A stretch of DNA of 43,584 bases from Chloroflexota bacterium (GTDB taxonomy: Bacteria > Chloroflexota > Anaerolineae > Aggregatilineales > J027), in the NCBI GenBank assembly GCA_010092845.1, contig JAADYW010000101.1, positions 1-43,584 on the forward strand. The letters run 5' to 3'. This document shows positions 8,772 through 17,419 of the stretch, piece after piece; position 1 is the first letter of the stretch, and each line of letters opens with the position of its first letter. The translations under genes were made by a program, and so were the position numbers. Under the pieces are notes generated by a model that did not search any database, was not told the origin of the DNA, and saw nothing but the letters and a program-made list of their open reading frames with translations.

Positions 8772-9533
8772 ATGTTAAAAGCAATTCTATTTGATATGGA
8801 TGATACACTCATCGACTGGAGCCAGCGCGCGGAGGATTGGACGGATTATAATCGCCGTCACATGGGGCGTGTATTTGAGCAGGTTCGGCATCATCTATCC
8901 CCGCAGCACGACGAAGATGCGTTTCATGACGAAGTCTGGAAACGAACCCTCGAGACCTGGGCTTCTGCCAGAGAGACTCTCCGAGCTCCTCATATCGGCA
9001 CCATTCTAGTGGATACATGTCTGCATTTCGGAGCCACACCAGGAGTCGTTGATCAGGATGAACTGGTCGATATCTTTGATTGGGAACCCTTTCCCGGCGT
9101 AGTCGCTTTTGACGATGCGCTTGAAGTCCTGCCTATGCTCCGGCAGCACCAGGTGCGGCTAGGGGTGGTTACCAATGCTTTCCAGCCGATGCGTATGCGT
9201 ATGCGTGAGCTTAAAACCTTCGGGCTACTGGATTTTCTGGAGCATGAGGCGTGTATCTCTGCCGCTGATATCGGTTATCTCAAGCCGCACCATACGGTTT
9301 TCCAGGCGGCGCTGGCGGCGCTCGAAATTGTCCCTACAGAAGCGGTCTTCGTAGGCGATACACTGGGGGCAGATATCGCAGGCGCAAAGAACCTGGGTAT
9401 GCGGGCAGTATTACGGATCAATGGCGACATCACCGCTGGAATGGAGGCGACTCCTGAACCGGATGCCAGGATCAATACACTCCATGAGCTGCTCCCCCTG
9501 CTCGACGCGTGGTATCCTGACTGGCGATGTTGA
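8772..9533 (+). CDS. HAD superfamily hydrolase
   Basis: A 253-residue haloacid-dehalogenase-type phosphohydrolase. Motif I is at residues 7-13 (FDMDDTL) with nucleophile D8 and acid/base D10; motif II is the VVTNA segment; the motif III Lys is in GYLKPHH; motif IV is GDTLGADIAGAKNLGM, with the Asp residues that hold magnesium. The large insertion after motif I indicates a C1 helical cap, as in phosphoglycolate phosphatase and pyrimidine nucleotidase relatives. The substrate cannot be told from sequence. GAGG lies just before the ATG. The next gene starts 24 bases after the stop. Confidence 0.9.
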   Translation: MLKAILFDMDDTLIDWSQRAEDWTDYNRRHMGRVFEQVRHHLSPQHDEDAFHDEVWKRTLETWASARETLRAPHIGTILVDTCLHFGATPGVVDQDELVDIFDWEPFPGVVAFDDALEVLPMLRQHQVRLGVVTNAFQPMRMRMRELKTFGLLDFLEHEACISAADIGYLKPHHTVFQAALAALEIVPTEAVFVGDTLGADIAGAKNLGMRAVLRINGDITAGMEATPEPDARINTLHELLPLLDAWYPDWRC

Positions 9534-9557
9534 TCCGTATTGATGGTGTGATGCATT

Positions 9558-10094
9558 ATGCCTGTCATTAATCGAATCCCGTATCGTAATCTGATTCTGA
9601 CAGGATACATGGGGGTCGGGAAGACCGCTATTGGACGCCGCATTTCTCAGCGGATGGATGTCTCGTTTTATGATATTGAGAACGAGATTGAGGCACGCGA
9701 AGGGCAGCCCGCTGAGACTATCCGTAGCCTATTTGGCGAAGCACGTCTGCGCACGCTTGAAACCGAAATACTCCGCGAGCTGTCACTGGTACGTAGTTCG
9801 GTTGTTGCTGTCAATGGGACGACGCTCCTCGATACCACTAATTTGGATAAGGCCCGTCAGACGGGGCCGGTTTTGTGCCTCACGGCAGCGCTCAATGAGA
9901 TCCTCCGCCGCTTTCATGTCGCTCAGGGCGCACGTTTCCATAATCCAGATTCACGTGCGATTGTGCTGGGGCGTCTCAAACGCGAGATGCGCGTGCTGTC
10001 GCTGGGGCTACCCGAATTAGATACTACAGGCCTGGACATTGACACCGTCTCGGACCGTGCGACGTCATTCTGGATGGCCCAATCAGATATGTGA
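9558..10094 (+). CDS. Shikimate kinase-like P-loop protein, divergent active site
   Basis: A 178-residue P-loop kinase whose length and fold pattern fit shikimate kinase (AroK). Walker A is GYMGVGKTAIGR (about 16-27), followed by the FYDIENEIEAREG segment where shikimate kinases carry substrate-binding acidic residues, then FGEARLRTLETE, matching the family's F...GE..FR..E. The usual triple-Gly substrate loop is replaced by VNGT, and the lid and adenine-binding region lack the RPLL and RxxxY patterns. The fold is well supported, but shikimate phosphorylation is doubtful; it may act on another small molecule. It lies 24 bases after the HAD gene. No other aromatic-pathway gene is in the window. 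Confidence 0.72.
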   Translation: MPVINRIPYRNLILTGYMGVGKTAIGRRISQRMDVSFYDIENEIEAREGQPAETIRSLFGEARLRTLETEILRELSLVRSSVVAVNGTTLLDTTNLDKARQTGPVLCLTAALNEILRRFHVAQGARFHNPDSRAIVLGRLKREMRVLSLGLPELDTTGLDIDTVSDRATSFWMAQSDM

Positions 10095-10355
10095 TCGCTG
10101 CACCTACATGCCCCAGTATCGTCACAGCCCGGTTGATTTTATGGGTTTCACCAAGCTGAGTTATACTGACTGTTGGATGACTAGATTTCGCCGAAGGATT
10201 GGGTATTCCGACGTCACAACCATCATTTCAACGTGATGAACAAAATCTTCTATTGCATATCGTGCTCGATCTCCTCAGCATAGCGCGCCTCGCTAGCATT
10301 GGGCGTGTCTTTCGGCAACCATGGCTGGAGGAAATAGCGTTAAGGAGTTGGTTAT

Positions 10356-11171
10356 ATGGCACCTGTTTTGCGCGTCAGCTTGGCGCAGTTTAATGTAAAA
10401 AAAGGTAATCCACGTGTAAATTGGTCCCGGGTACAGCAACTCGTTGGGGAGGCACAGCGCCAGGGTGGCCACCTCGTCGTATTGCCGGAGCTATGGGATA
10501 TCGGCTATGCATTGGACAAAGGTAAAGAGTTGGCTAGCTCGTTGGGGAGTGGCCTGTTTTCTCAGGTGATGTCGCTTGCCCAGCAGCACAACCTCTACAT
10601 CCTGGGGTCAATGCTGGAGAAGCGAGGGCTTGGCATCTCAAATACCGCGGCTCTCATTTCGCCGAAGCGGGGTGTGCTGGGGGCCTACCGCAAACTGCAT
10701 CTCTTTCCCCTGATGGATGAGCACAAATGGCTGACTCCGGGCGAAGCAGCGCTAACCTTTGATCTCCCCTGGGGCCGGACAGCGGTGGCCATTTGCTACG
10801 ACCTGCGCTTCCCCGAGCTTTTCCGTCGCTACGCGGCTGAAGGGACCAGGTTGGTCATCGTACCGGCCCAGTGGCCGCATCCCCGCCTTGAGCATTTCCG
10901 CACGCTGGTCCGCGCGCGGGCGATTGAAAACCAGATGTATGTGGTCGCGGTTAACCGGGTAGGTGGCGATGATTTTGACGAGGATGCTCACCAATTTGCG
11001 ACCGAGTTCTGCGGCCATTCAATGGTTGTTGATCCCTGGGGCAATACAGTTATCGAACTCGGTGAGGGCGAGGGTGTCCATACTGTGGACCTGGATATGG
11101 AAGCGGTCGATCAAATCCGGCAAGAAATCCCCGTCTTGAACGACCGCCGTCCTGAACACTATGGCTACTAG
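10356..11171 (+). CDS. Nitrilase-superfamily amidohydrolase (Nit2/omega-amidase-like)
   Basis: A 271-residue carbon-nitrogen hydrolase with the full catalytic triad: E45 (VVLPELWD), K113 (YRKLHLFP) and C147 (AICYDLRFPEL). The pattern and length fit the Nit2/omega-amidase branch, which hydrolyses dicarboxylate monoamides or damaged metabolites in the cytoplasm; the substrate cannot be fixed by sequence alone. A strong AAGGAG (10342-10347) lies 8 bases before the ATG. The 261 bases upstream hold no gene I can support. The neighbour on the minus strand converges with its end. Confidence 0.92.
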   Translation: MAPVLRVSLAQFNVKKGNPRVNWSRVQQLVGEAQRQGGHLVVLPELWDIGYALDKGKELASSLGSGLFSQVMSLAQQHNLYILGSMLEKRGLGISNTAALISPKRGVLGAYRKLHLFPLMDEHKWLTPGEAALTFDLPWGRTAVAICYDLRFPELFRRYAAEGTRLVIVPAQWPHPRLEHFRTLVRARAIENQMYVVAVNRVGGDDFDEDAHQFATEFCGHSMVVDPWGNTVIELGEGEGVHTVDLDMEAVDQIRQEIPVLNDRRPEHYGY

Positions 11172-11179
11172 GCGCTCAC

Positions 11180-12379
11180 TCAGGTCTCGATCAGCTTATC
11201 ATCAATAAGCTGTTGTTGGACGCGCTGGCCCCGTGGGTCGAAGGCGAAGAAGGGCGCATGCAGGTGGAATTCCATATCCTGCATCGCCCGCCCAGCGCGG
11301 TTTTTCTCAATCGTAAAAACCACCCATTCGCGGAATTGGCGCGCCTGGTAGGGATTAAAGGCGACGACATCTTTGGACAGAATGTGGTACTTGTTGTTCA
11401 TGATGATCGCGATATCACATTCGTAGTCCAGGGCAGAGCTGCCTCGCAGGTGATAGAGATGCAGCCGGTTTGAGCGAAGTCCTTCGCGATCGGCAGCCAC
11501 AATTGCGACTACGGGTACCCCCAGCGCCAGCGCCATATCCTTTAGCCCCTCAACGATGATGGTTACCTTTTCACTTTCGTCAGAGGCGCGCTCCGGATAG
11601 ATGGCCACTTTTTGCAGGTAGTCAATAAACACGGTCACATTGCCGCCAGTCGCCTCGCACAGGCGCATTGTCATCTCGCGGATCGCCCGCAACGTCGTCA
11701 CGACCGGGCTTGCTTTGACCAGAATCAGCCGGTCAGCGTACTGGTTCATCCGCGCGATCGGCATGGTGGTCCGTTCGTTTTCACGCAGGATGTTCTGGAG
11801 TGAAGCCATTTCCCCTGTGCCACGCAGGGTTGACCGTGCGCGCTCGGCAATAACGATATCATAGAGGTCCTTGAGACGTAGGCCGCGATCCAATTGAACC
11901 TCGGGTGGATTGATGCTTTCCAGGCAGAGCAGACGGTTCATCAAATGCGTTTCAGTATGCTCATAGGAGAGATAGAACGCATATTGATCCTTGCGCATGG
12001 CGACATTGCGTGCCATCTGCAACGCGGTGATCGTTTTGCCGATACCTTGCGCACCACCAAGAAGTACCAATTCCGTTTTACGTAACCCGCCGCCGATCAA
12101 ACCATCCAGTGGATCAAACCCGGTTGGCAACGGCACGTATTCAGACAAATCGCCACGCACGACCATATCGTTGGCTTCAGAAAGCACCTGGGACAGCGTG
12201 CGGGGCATGTGTGCGATTTGCCGGCTGGAGCCACGCCGGCGCGGTTGTCGTTGTTGTTCGGATTGTTCCGATTGTTCAGGTCGCTGCTGGGCCTGTGGCT
12301 CCTGAGGGGGCTGTGGCGCAGGCTCCTGCATCGAATCTGGCTGGGGAGGGAGATCATCTTCAAAGCGGCGTGTGGCCAT
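11180..12379 (-). CDS. DnaB-like RecA-fold ATPase without the DnaB N-terminal domain
   Basis: A 399-residue protein whose C-terminal three quarters match the DnaB helicase motor: LPTGFDPLDGLIGGGL, Walker A GGAQGIGKT (about 108-116), Walker B VFIDYLQ (about 251-256) and an RGSSALDYECDIAII segment near the DnaB arginine-finger region. The first 75 residues are Pro/Gln/Glu-rich and disordered, so the N-terminal domain that contacts primase is absent. I place the start at 12379: an in-frame ATG at 12451 would begin inside the promoter (TACAAT, minus strand, 12428-12423). It could be a KaiC/RadA-like regulator or an accessory helicase. It converges with the amidohydrolase and diverges from the DCC gene. 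Confidence 0.82.
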   Translation of the reverse strand: MATRRFEDDLPPQPDSMQEPAPQPPQEPQAQQRPEQSEQSEQQRQPRRRGSSRQIAHMPRTLSQVLSEANDMVVRGDLSEYVPLPTGFDPLDGLIGGGLRKTELVLLGGAQGIGKTITALQMARNVAMRKDQYAFYLSYEHTETHLMNRLLCLESINPPEVQLDRGLRLKDLYDIVIAERARSTLRGTGEMASLQNILRENERTTMPIARMNQYADRLILVKASPVVTTLRAIREMTMRLCEATGGNVTVFIDYLQKVAIYPERASDESEKVTIIVEGLKDMALALGVPVVAIVAADREGLRSNRLHLYHLRGSSALDYECDIAIIMNNKYHILSKDVVAFNPYQARQFREWVVFTIEKNRAGRAMQDMEFHLHAPFFAFDPRGQRVQQQLIDDKLIET

Positions 12380-12422
12380 AGGATTTTTCACACAACTGTT
12401 TGTTTTACTGGTCTGAGATTTT

Positions 12423-12451
12423 ATTGTACAGATTGCAATCTTGTTACGCAA
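12423..12451 (-). promoter_or_regulatory. Promoter of the DnaB-like gene with a central 12-bp palindrome
   Basis: On the minus strand TTGCGT (12451-12446), 17 bases, then TACAAT (12428-12423). Between the boxes lies the perfect 12-base palindrome AGATTGCAATCT (12430-12441), a position where a bound repressor would block polymerase. The start at 12379 leaves a leader of about 35 bases. Confidence 0.5.
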
Positions 12452-12489
12452 TCTCTCAATGAGTATTTAACTGGTAGGGGGGTGGCCTA

Positions 12490-12498
12490 TGCTAAAAT
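12490..12498 (+). promoter_or_regulatory. Extended -10 element (TGCTAAAAT) for the DCC gene
   Basis: TGCTAAAAT lies 37 bases before the TTG start at 12536 and would give a short leader holding the AAGGAG ribosome site at 12525-12530. Confidence 0.4.
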
Positions 12499-12535
12499 CA
12501 GTATAGTTACCTCAAAGCCCCTATAAGGAGAAGTT

Positions 12536-12931
12536 TTGCCTAAGATCACAGTAATCTACGATCAGAATTGCATCATCTGTCGTCAGTCGATGTCGCTGAT
12601 CCGGCGCACAGATTGGTTCAAGCGCACGGCGCCCTTACCCCTTCAGGATCAGAAGATAATCCGGAAGCAGTATCCGGACTTACGTTATGAGGACCTGGTG
12701 GGCGCCATCCATGTCGAAACAGTGGATAAGCGTATGCTGGTCGGTTTTTTCGCAGTGCGCTACCTCACCCGTTTTCTGCCATTGCTCTGGCTTCTCGTCC
12801 CGCTTCTCTATCTGCCGGGTATGAACTGGCTGGGCCCCCGGGTGTACCGTTGGGTAGCACGCCGGCGGTATGCAATCAACCGCTGGTTTGGCGGGCCGGC
12901 CTGCGAGAACGATACCTGCCGGATCCACTAA
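12536..12931 (+). CDS. DCC-family thiol-disulfide oxidoreductase (DUF393)
   Basis: A 131-residue protein starting at TTG, fixed by AAGGAG 5 bases upstream. It opens ITVIYDQNCIICRQSM, the YDxxCxxC motif of the DCC/DUF393 family (usual form YDGxCxxC; here Gln-Asn replaces Gly), then the downstream RT and LQDQ features, a hydrophobic stretch near residues 78-100 and a basic end. A second Cys pair lies at the extreme C-terminus (CENDTC). DCC proteins have a thioredoxin-like fold and a proposed redox role that is poorly defined. It is transcribed divergently from the DnaB-like gene. Confidence 0.85.
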   Translation: MPKITVIYDQNCIICRQSMSLIRRTDWFKRTAPLPLQDQKIIRKQYPDLRYEDLVGAIHVETVDKRMLVGFFAVRYLTRFLPLLWLLVPLLYLPGMNWLGPRVYRWVARRRYAINRWFGGPACENDTCRIH

Positions 12932-12957
12932 ACTGCCTCACACTACATTGCTGCGCA

Positions 12958-12966
12958 TGCTATAAT
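12958..12966 (+). promoter_or_regulatory. Extended -10 promoter element (TGCTATAAT) for the BadF-type gene
   Basis: TGCTATAAT is 40 bases before the ATG at 13007, in the short gap after the DCC gene. No clear -35 box is visible. Confidence 0.5.
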
Positions 12967-13006
12967 CTCTGTCGCTGAAATTGATATTTAAGGGTCGAAG
13001 CAGACT

Positions 13007-13993
13007 ATGGGTTACATGATTGGTGTTGATGGCGGTGCAACGGGTACCGTAGCCATCTTATGTGACGAAGACGGCACAATCCTGGGCTCGGCGGAAGCTG
13101 ATGCCTCTAACTATCTGTCCGAGGGTAAAGACAACGCTCGGCAGGCGCTCCATGAGGTGATCCATGAAGTGACCCAAAAAGTAGGGGTCGCGCTTGAGGA
13201 TTGCCACGTTGCGGTTTTTGGATTGGCCGGCCTCAATCACGAGGCCCAGAAAGCCGTCTATCAGGAGCTAATTGACCCAATAGGGCTGGGCGGCAAACAC
13301 TTCATCGAGAATGATATCGTGATAGCCTGGGCCGGGGCAACAGCCTGCGAACCGGGAGTTGTTGTTATCGCGGGGACAGGGTCCTCAGCCTTTGGCGTGA
13401 ATGCAGCGGGTGAACGCTGCAAGACACTGGGATGGGATTATATCCTTGCTGATCAAGGTAGCGGCTATTGGGTTGGCCTGGAGGGGATCCGCACGGCCTT
13501 CAAAGCCTGGGATGGGCGTATTCCCCCAACCCCTCTGCTAGACGCGATGGTGGATCATTACGAGCTTCGGGGCGCCGAAGAAATGCTCCAAATGGCGCAT
13601 CAGGAAGGCTTCGGCAAATCCGAGATCGCTGGTTTTGCTCGCCATGTCAGTCGTTGTGCTGACGCTGGGGACCCCGTCTCGCAGATGATCTTGAAGAATG
13701 CGGGCGAAGAACTGGGCGATGCAGTGTGCGCTGTCATTCGCCAGCTTGATCTGGCCGACAAGTCATTTACTATCGGCAAGATCGGTGGGACGTTCCGCGC
13801 TGGCGATTTTCTGATCGAGCCATTCACCCGGAAAGTCCTTGAAATGGCCCCAAACGCACAGATCGGCCATGCAAGATATCCCTCCGTCATCGGCGCGGTG
13901 ATCTATGCGCATTTCCAGAACGGTACGCTCACCCAACAGGTTCTGGACGAGCTGGAGAGAACAAGCGAACGTGCTGCCCGCTGGAAGACATAG
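13007..13993 (+). CDS. BadF/BadG-type ATPase, probable N-acetylglucosamine kinase
   Basis: A 328-residue member of the BadF/BadG/BcrA/BcrD ATPase family (actin/hexokinase fold). The phosphate-1 loop is IGVDGGATGT at the N-terminus, the phosphate-2 loop is VVVIAGTGSSAFG, and an ADQGSGYWVGLEGIR segment follows, typical of the N-acetylglucosamine kinase branch. No Fe-S cysteines of the activator branch are seen, so sugar kinase is preferred: ATP-dependent phosphorylation of a cell-wall or glycan amino sugar in the cytoplasm. A glycosyltransferase starts 42 bases downstream and may be cotranscribed. Confidence 0.87.
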   Translation: MGYMIGVDGGATGTVAILCDEDGTILGSAEADASNYLSEGKDNARQALHEVIHEVTQKVGVALEDCHVAVFGLAGLNHEAQKAVYQELIDPIGLGGKHFIENDIVIAWAGATACEPGVVVIAGTGSSAFGVNAAGERCKTLGWDYILADQGSGYWVGLEGIRTAFKAWDGRIPPTPLLDAMVDHYELRGAEEMLQMAHQEGFGKSEIAGFARHVSRCADAGDPVSQMILKNAGEELGDAVCAVIRQLDLADKSFTIGKIGGTFRAGDFLIEPFTRKVLEMAPNAQIGHARYPSVIGAVIYAHFQNGTLTQQVLDELERTSERAARWKT

Positions 13994-14035
13994 CGTGCCT
14001 TCGTATGGCTTTCTGGGGCCTGAAGAGAATCATCC

Positions 14036-15154
14036 ATGCGAATTGGTATCGTTCTTCCAGGGCACGCCATCGATCCTGCGTACCAAAAAGCGCAGGTCTA
14101 CCGGCAACTGATCCAATTGCTTACTGTCGCGAATGAAGTATATCTCTTCCTGACGTCGCCGCTAACAACTCTACCAGGCCTGGATTCGCGCCACGTAGAG
14201 ATCATTGATGCGTCATCGCGTTTGGCCGGTGGCATGCGCTGGTGGAATGTGTCGCGGCGCATCCTCAATAGCATTCCGCAGCATACCCCGCTGGATGTGC
14301 TGCATGCTATTGGCGCTGATCTGAACGGTGTGGTTGCGATACGCGCTGGCCAGAAGTACCACCTACCCGTGGTGGTGAGTGTACGTGAAGACGAACTCGT
14401 GGGCTACCCGGACATTGGCTACGGTATGCAACGAAGCGCTATTGGACGGCAAGTGGTCCGTTATGCGCTTACCAGGGCAACAATTGTGGTGGTCAGCAGC
14501 GCCTATATGCGGCAGCTTGCCAGCCAGCACTTATCCCCATCTCAACTGGCGCATCTTCGGGAAATACCCTTGGGAGTGGATACTGAACACTTCATTCCGC
14601 CGCAGCCTGGCCTTAGTACCCGCCATCGCGAGTATGTTCACGTGGGAGCGCTCACCCCGGTCAAAGATCAAACCACCCTCCTCGATCTAATGGCCTCACT
14701 TCCGTTGGTCACCTTAGACATCATCGGCGATGGCCCATTGCGATCACAACTTGAGGCCCGCGCGGATGCGCTTGGTCTCTCAGGCCGGGTAAGATTCCAT
14801 GGCTGGGTGGGCTACGAACGCCTGCCCGCTTTCTACCAATCTGCCCGCTTCCTGCTGGTGACTTCACGTCATGAAGCGTTCTGCTTGCCTGCTGTCGAGG
14901 CCCTGGCGTGTGGTACCGGGGTTATTGGTACCGCAGTCGGTGTCTTGCCCGAAGTCGGCCTGACCGTACCCACTGGAGATGTCGAAGCGTTGCAGACAAC
15001 AATCGTGCGGCGCCCCCGCAAACACGGCCATGTGCAGCGGGCCCAGTATCGCCTGTTGGCTGAGCATGTCTATAGCCTCAGCCACATGCGGGACGGGATG
15101 CTGTCGGCATATGCGGCTGCTATCCAGCGCCAGAGAGGTCAGATCTCCTCATAG
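14036..15154 (+). CDS. GT4-family glycosyltransferase
   Basis: A 372-residue GT-B glycosyltransferase. The C-terminal half shows YVHVGALTPVKDQTTLLDLM, an IIGDGPLRSQLEARA nucleotide-binding stretch, VRFHGWVGYERLPAFYQSA and the GT4 EX7E motif (EAFCLPAVE) before ALACGTGVIGTAVG. The N-terminal half is the variable acceptor domain, beginning MRIGIVLPGHAIDPAYQKAQ. Donor and acceptor cannot be named. There is no signal peptide, so it acts at the cytoplasmic face. It follows the sugar-kinase-like gene by 42 bases, and its last 16 bases overlap the 3' end of the convergent hydrolase gene. Confidence 0.88.
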   Translation: MRIGIVLPGHAIDPAYQKAQVYRQLIQLLTVANEVYLFLTSPLTTLPGLDSRHVEIIDASSRLAGGMRWWNVSRRILNSIPQHTPLDVLHAIGADLNGVVAIRAGQKYHLPVVVSVREDELVGYPDIGYGMQRSAIGRQVVRYALTRATIVVVSSAYMRQLASQHLSPSQLAHLREIPLGVDTEHFIPPQPGLSTRHREYVHVGALTPVKDQTTLLDLMASLPLVTLDIIGDGPLRSQLEARADALGLSGRVRFHGWVGYERLPAFYQSARFLLVTSRHEAFCLPAVEALACGTGVIGTAVGVLPEVGLTVPTGDVEALQTTIVRRPRKHGHVQRAQYRLLAEHVYSLSHMRDGMLSAYAAAIQRQRGQISS

Positions 15155-15819
15155 CGTGATTGCAGGTATTGCTGCACATACGGATTAGAATGAAATCCAA
15201 AATGCCCGCAACTGGGAACCACCAGCAGCTCACCCCTGGGCAACCATTCGCGAAGCTGGACAAGATCCGAGAGTTTGCCAATTGGGTCGCGATCCCCACC
15301 GATCAGCGAGACGGGAAAATCAAACTGCTTGATAGCTGGTGGCGATACGTCCCAACCATTCATCATGCCAGTCTCGTCGTCCATCAGTTTCTTGACCAAC
15401 CCCTCGCGGTGCTCGGCTGGCCCCGCAATCCGGGCGAGCTGGTCCTGGGTAGGGGGACGGTGGGTCGTGGCAATCAAGATCAAGGACTCAAAACGTTCTG
15501 GGTCCCGGGACGCCATGTTGAGTAGCACCGCCGCTCCGAGGCTATATCCCACGCCGTGCACACGCGCAATATCCAGTGCATCTAGCATATTGAACATATC
15601 ATTAACCAGACGCGGCATATGAAAATCGGGGGCTGGGTTTGGTGTCTCTCCATGGCCGCGTTGGTCCGGCAGCAAGACCCAGAAGCCGCCATTCTTTGGT
15701 AAGGCCCACTGAAAGAGTGTGCCAGATACGGTTGACGGGTGCAACGCGAGGAGCGGCTCATTCCCTTGTCGCCGCTCTTGATAGTACAGAGAGAGATCGT
15801 CGAGCTCAAGTGTTGGCAT
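15139..15819 (-). CDS. Alpha/beta hydrolase
   Basis: A 226-residue alpha/beta-fold hydrolase. The nucleophile is S93 in GVGYSLGA, the oxyanion region is LHPSTVSG, PDQRGHGET is the classic strand-4 motif, the probable acid is the Asp in GGDRDPIG, and the catalytic His is in SCGHFGFH. The substrate is unknown; the shape fits small esterases and lactonases. The stop lies 16 bases inside the end of the convergent GT4 gene. The trehalose-6-phosphate synthase gene ends 55 bases upstream on the same strand, so they may share a transcript. Confidence 0.85.
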   Translation of the reverse strand: MPTLELDDLSLYYQERRQGNEPLLALHPSTVSGTLFQWALPKNGGFWVLLPDQRGHGETPNPAPDFHMPRLVNDMFNMLDALDIARVHGVGYSLGAAVLLNMASRDPERFESLILIATTHRPPTQDQLARIAGPAEHREGLVKKLMDDETGMMNGWDVSPPAIKQFDFPVSLIGGDRDPIGKLSDLVQLREWLPRGELLVVPSCGHFGFHSNPYVQQYLQSRYEEI

Positions 15820-15874
15820 TGTGGCTTATCGTCGCATTCTGCGTCACTAGACAAGAATTCTCACAACGGACGAG

Positions 15875-17419
15875 CTATTTTTTACTCGCCTCGCTGCTCT
15901 TTCCCTCGGCGTGGTGGGATTTCATTGCGTCCTCAACCTGCATATTGAACCAGGTTTTCACATCATTGGTTTGAACGATTTTCTGCAGCGCGATAGCACG
16001 CTTATGGCGCTCATCTGCGCTCATCTGTAGTGCCTGGTTCATCGCCTCGGCCGTGCTATGGATATCAAATGGTGGGATCGTAAGGGCGTGCTCACCAATC
16101 TCGTAGAATGCACCAGCATATTCTGATAGCAGCAGGACTCCATCGCGTTCATTGACCAGTGCACCTTCTTTGGCCACCAGATTCATCCCATCAGCAATGG
16201 GATTGACCAGCAGGACGTCATAGAGTTGCATCGCCGCAATGGCACGGTGATAGTTGTTCCCCAGGATGATGTTCACAGGCTCCCATAAGGAGTCGCTATA
16301 CTCTGCGTTGATCATGCCTGCTTCAGCCATGATGTCTTTGAGATAATCCTGATATTGATCCACTTCCATGCGCGAAGGGACCAGTAGTGCCATCATCTGC
16401 ACTTTGCCCTGGTACTTGGGATGCCGGTCCAGCAGCACCCGATAGGCTTCCAGGCCACGCAGGATATTCTTGCTAGGCTCGACGCGATCAACGCGCAGGA
16501 TTAGCTGGCGTCCCCCGATGCTCTGAAGGAGCTGGGATTTCAGGAGCTGGGTCTGGCTCTCCGCCGCGATGGCTTGCACCTGCTCCACATCAACAGATAT
16601 TGGATAAGCATGTGCCTCTACCCGTCGCTTCTTATAGGTGATGGAGTCACGGCTGCCATGAGAGTGAGCATCGTCAAGATAGAAGCGGCACGTCTGCACG
16701 AAGTTGAAGGCATCTTTCTTGGTCTGGAACCCAATCCGATCAGAGGCCAGCAAGCTCTTCAGTATGCCTGAGCGCATTTCCTCGGGCAGGATGCGCCAAC
16801 CATCTGGACCAGGCCACGGAATATGGACGAACGGTTGAATCTGGACTTTATCCCCGACCTTTTCACGTAGCAATTGTGGGAACATATACAGGTGGTAGTC
16901 CTGGGATAAGACGATAACCGGGCGCTTCTCGTCTTTGATGCTGTCAGCGACAACTTCAGCGAACATCTGGTTGACTTCAATATAGCTTTCCCAGGCTTGC
17001 CAGGTCTCACGCGTGATCCGGGGTAAGCGCGGAATGTTCCACAATTCGTGATGGATGAACCACAGGAGGGGGTTGGCGATTACATTATAGTATTTGTCGT
17101 AATGCTTCTGAGAGGGCGTGACCAGCCGCATGTAGATGCCCTGTACATTGGCCCTTTCCTCTTGATGTTGCTCGGCCCAGGCACGATCATCTTTACTGAG
17201 CGCAGCAGCAACCCATAGCACTTCGTGCTTTTCTGCCAGGGCACCCAGGGCTGTTACCAGGCCCCCGGCGCCACGTTCAGCGTCAAATGTACCGTCTGGA
17301 TTCCTCGTAAATGAAAAAGGTCCGCGGTTTGACACAATGACTATAAACGGGGCTTCTGAAGTCGTGTCAGTATCATTCATGGCCTTGGCCTTCCCCTGAT
17401 CTCGATCTTCTGAATTCAT
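15875..17419 (-). CDS. otsA: Trehalose-6-phosphate synthase (GT20)
   Basis: A 514-residue GT20 enzyme that joins UDP-glucose (or another NDP-glucose) to glucose-6-phosphate, giving trehalose-6-phosphate. Visible motifs: SNRGPFSF, GGLVTALGAL, a SQDYHLYMFPQLLR segment matching the family's HDYHL, FVHIPWPGPDGWRILP, ILRVDRVEPSKNILRGL and DGMNLVAKE near the C-terminus. The length fits the synthase alone; no fused phosphatase domain and no otsB is present in the window. A second in-frame ATG at 17380 (residue 14) has AGGGGAAGG upstream and may be the real start. A family member making other glucosyl phosphates (for example glucosylglycerol phosphate) is possible. Confidence 0.92.
   Translation of the reverse strand: MNSEDRDQGKAKAMNDTDTTSEAPFIVIVSNRGPFSFTRNPDGTFDAERGAGGLVTALGALAEKHEVLWVAAALSKDDRAWAEQHQEERANVQGIYMRLVTPSQKHYDKYYNVIANPLLWFIHHELWNIPRLPRITRETWQAWESYIEVNQMFAEVVADSIKDEKRPVIVLSQDYHLYMFPQLLREKVGDKVQIQPFVHIPWPGPDGWRILPEEMRSGILKSLLASDRIGFQTKKDAFNFVQTCRFYLDDAHSHGSRDSITYKKRRVEAHAYPISVDVEQVQAIAAESQTQLLKSQLLQSIGGRQLILRVDRVEPSKNILRGLEAYRVLLDRHPKYQGKVQMMALLVPSRMEVDQYQDYLKDIMAEAGMINAEYSDSLWEPVNIILGNNYHRAIAAMQLYDVLLVNPIADGMNLVAKEGALVNERDGVLLLSEYAGAFYEIGEHALTIPPFDIHSTAEAMNQALQMSADERHKRAIALQKIVQTNDVKTWFNMQVEDAMKSHHAEGKSSEASKK

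Noticed and set aside
8772-9533. Trehalose-6-phosphate phosphatase (OtsB) partner for OtsA
   Set aside because: The HAD protein has a helical C1 cap, whereas trehalose-6-phosphate phosphatase has a C2B cap; it is also far from otsA.
10199-10393. 64-codon frame before the amidohydrolase
   Set aside because: It overlaps the AAGGAG site and start of the real gene and has no similarity that I can see.
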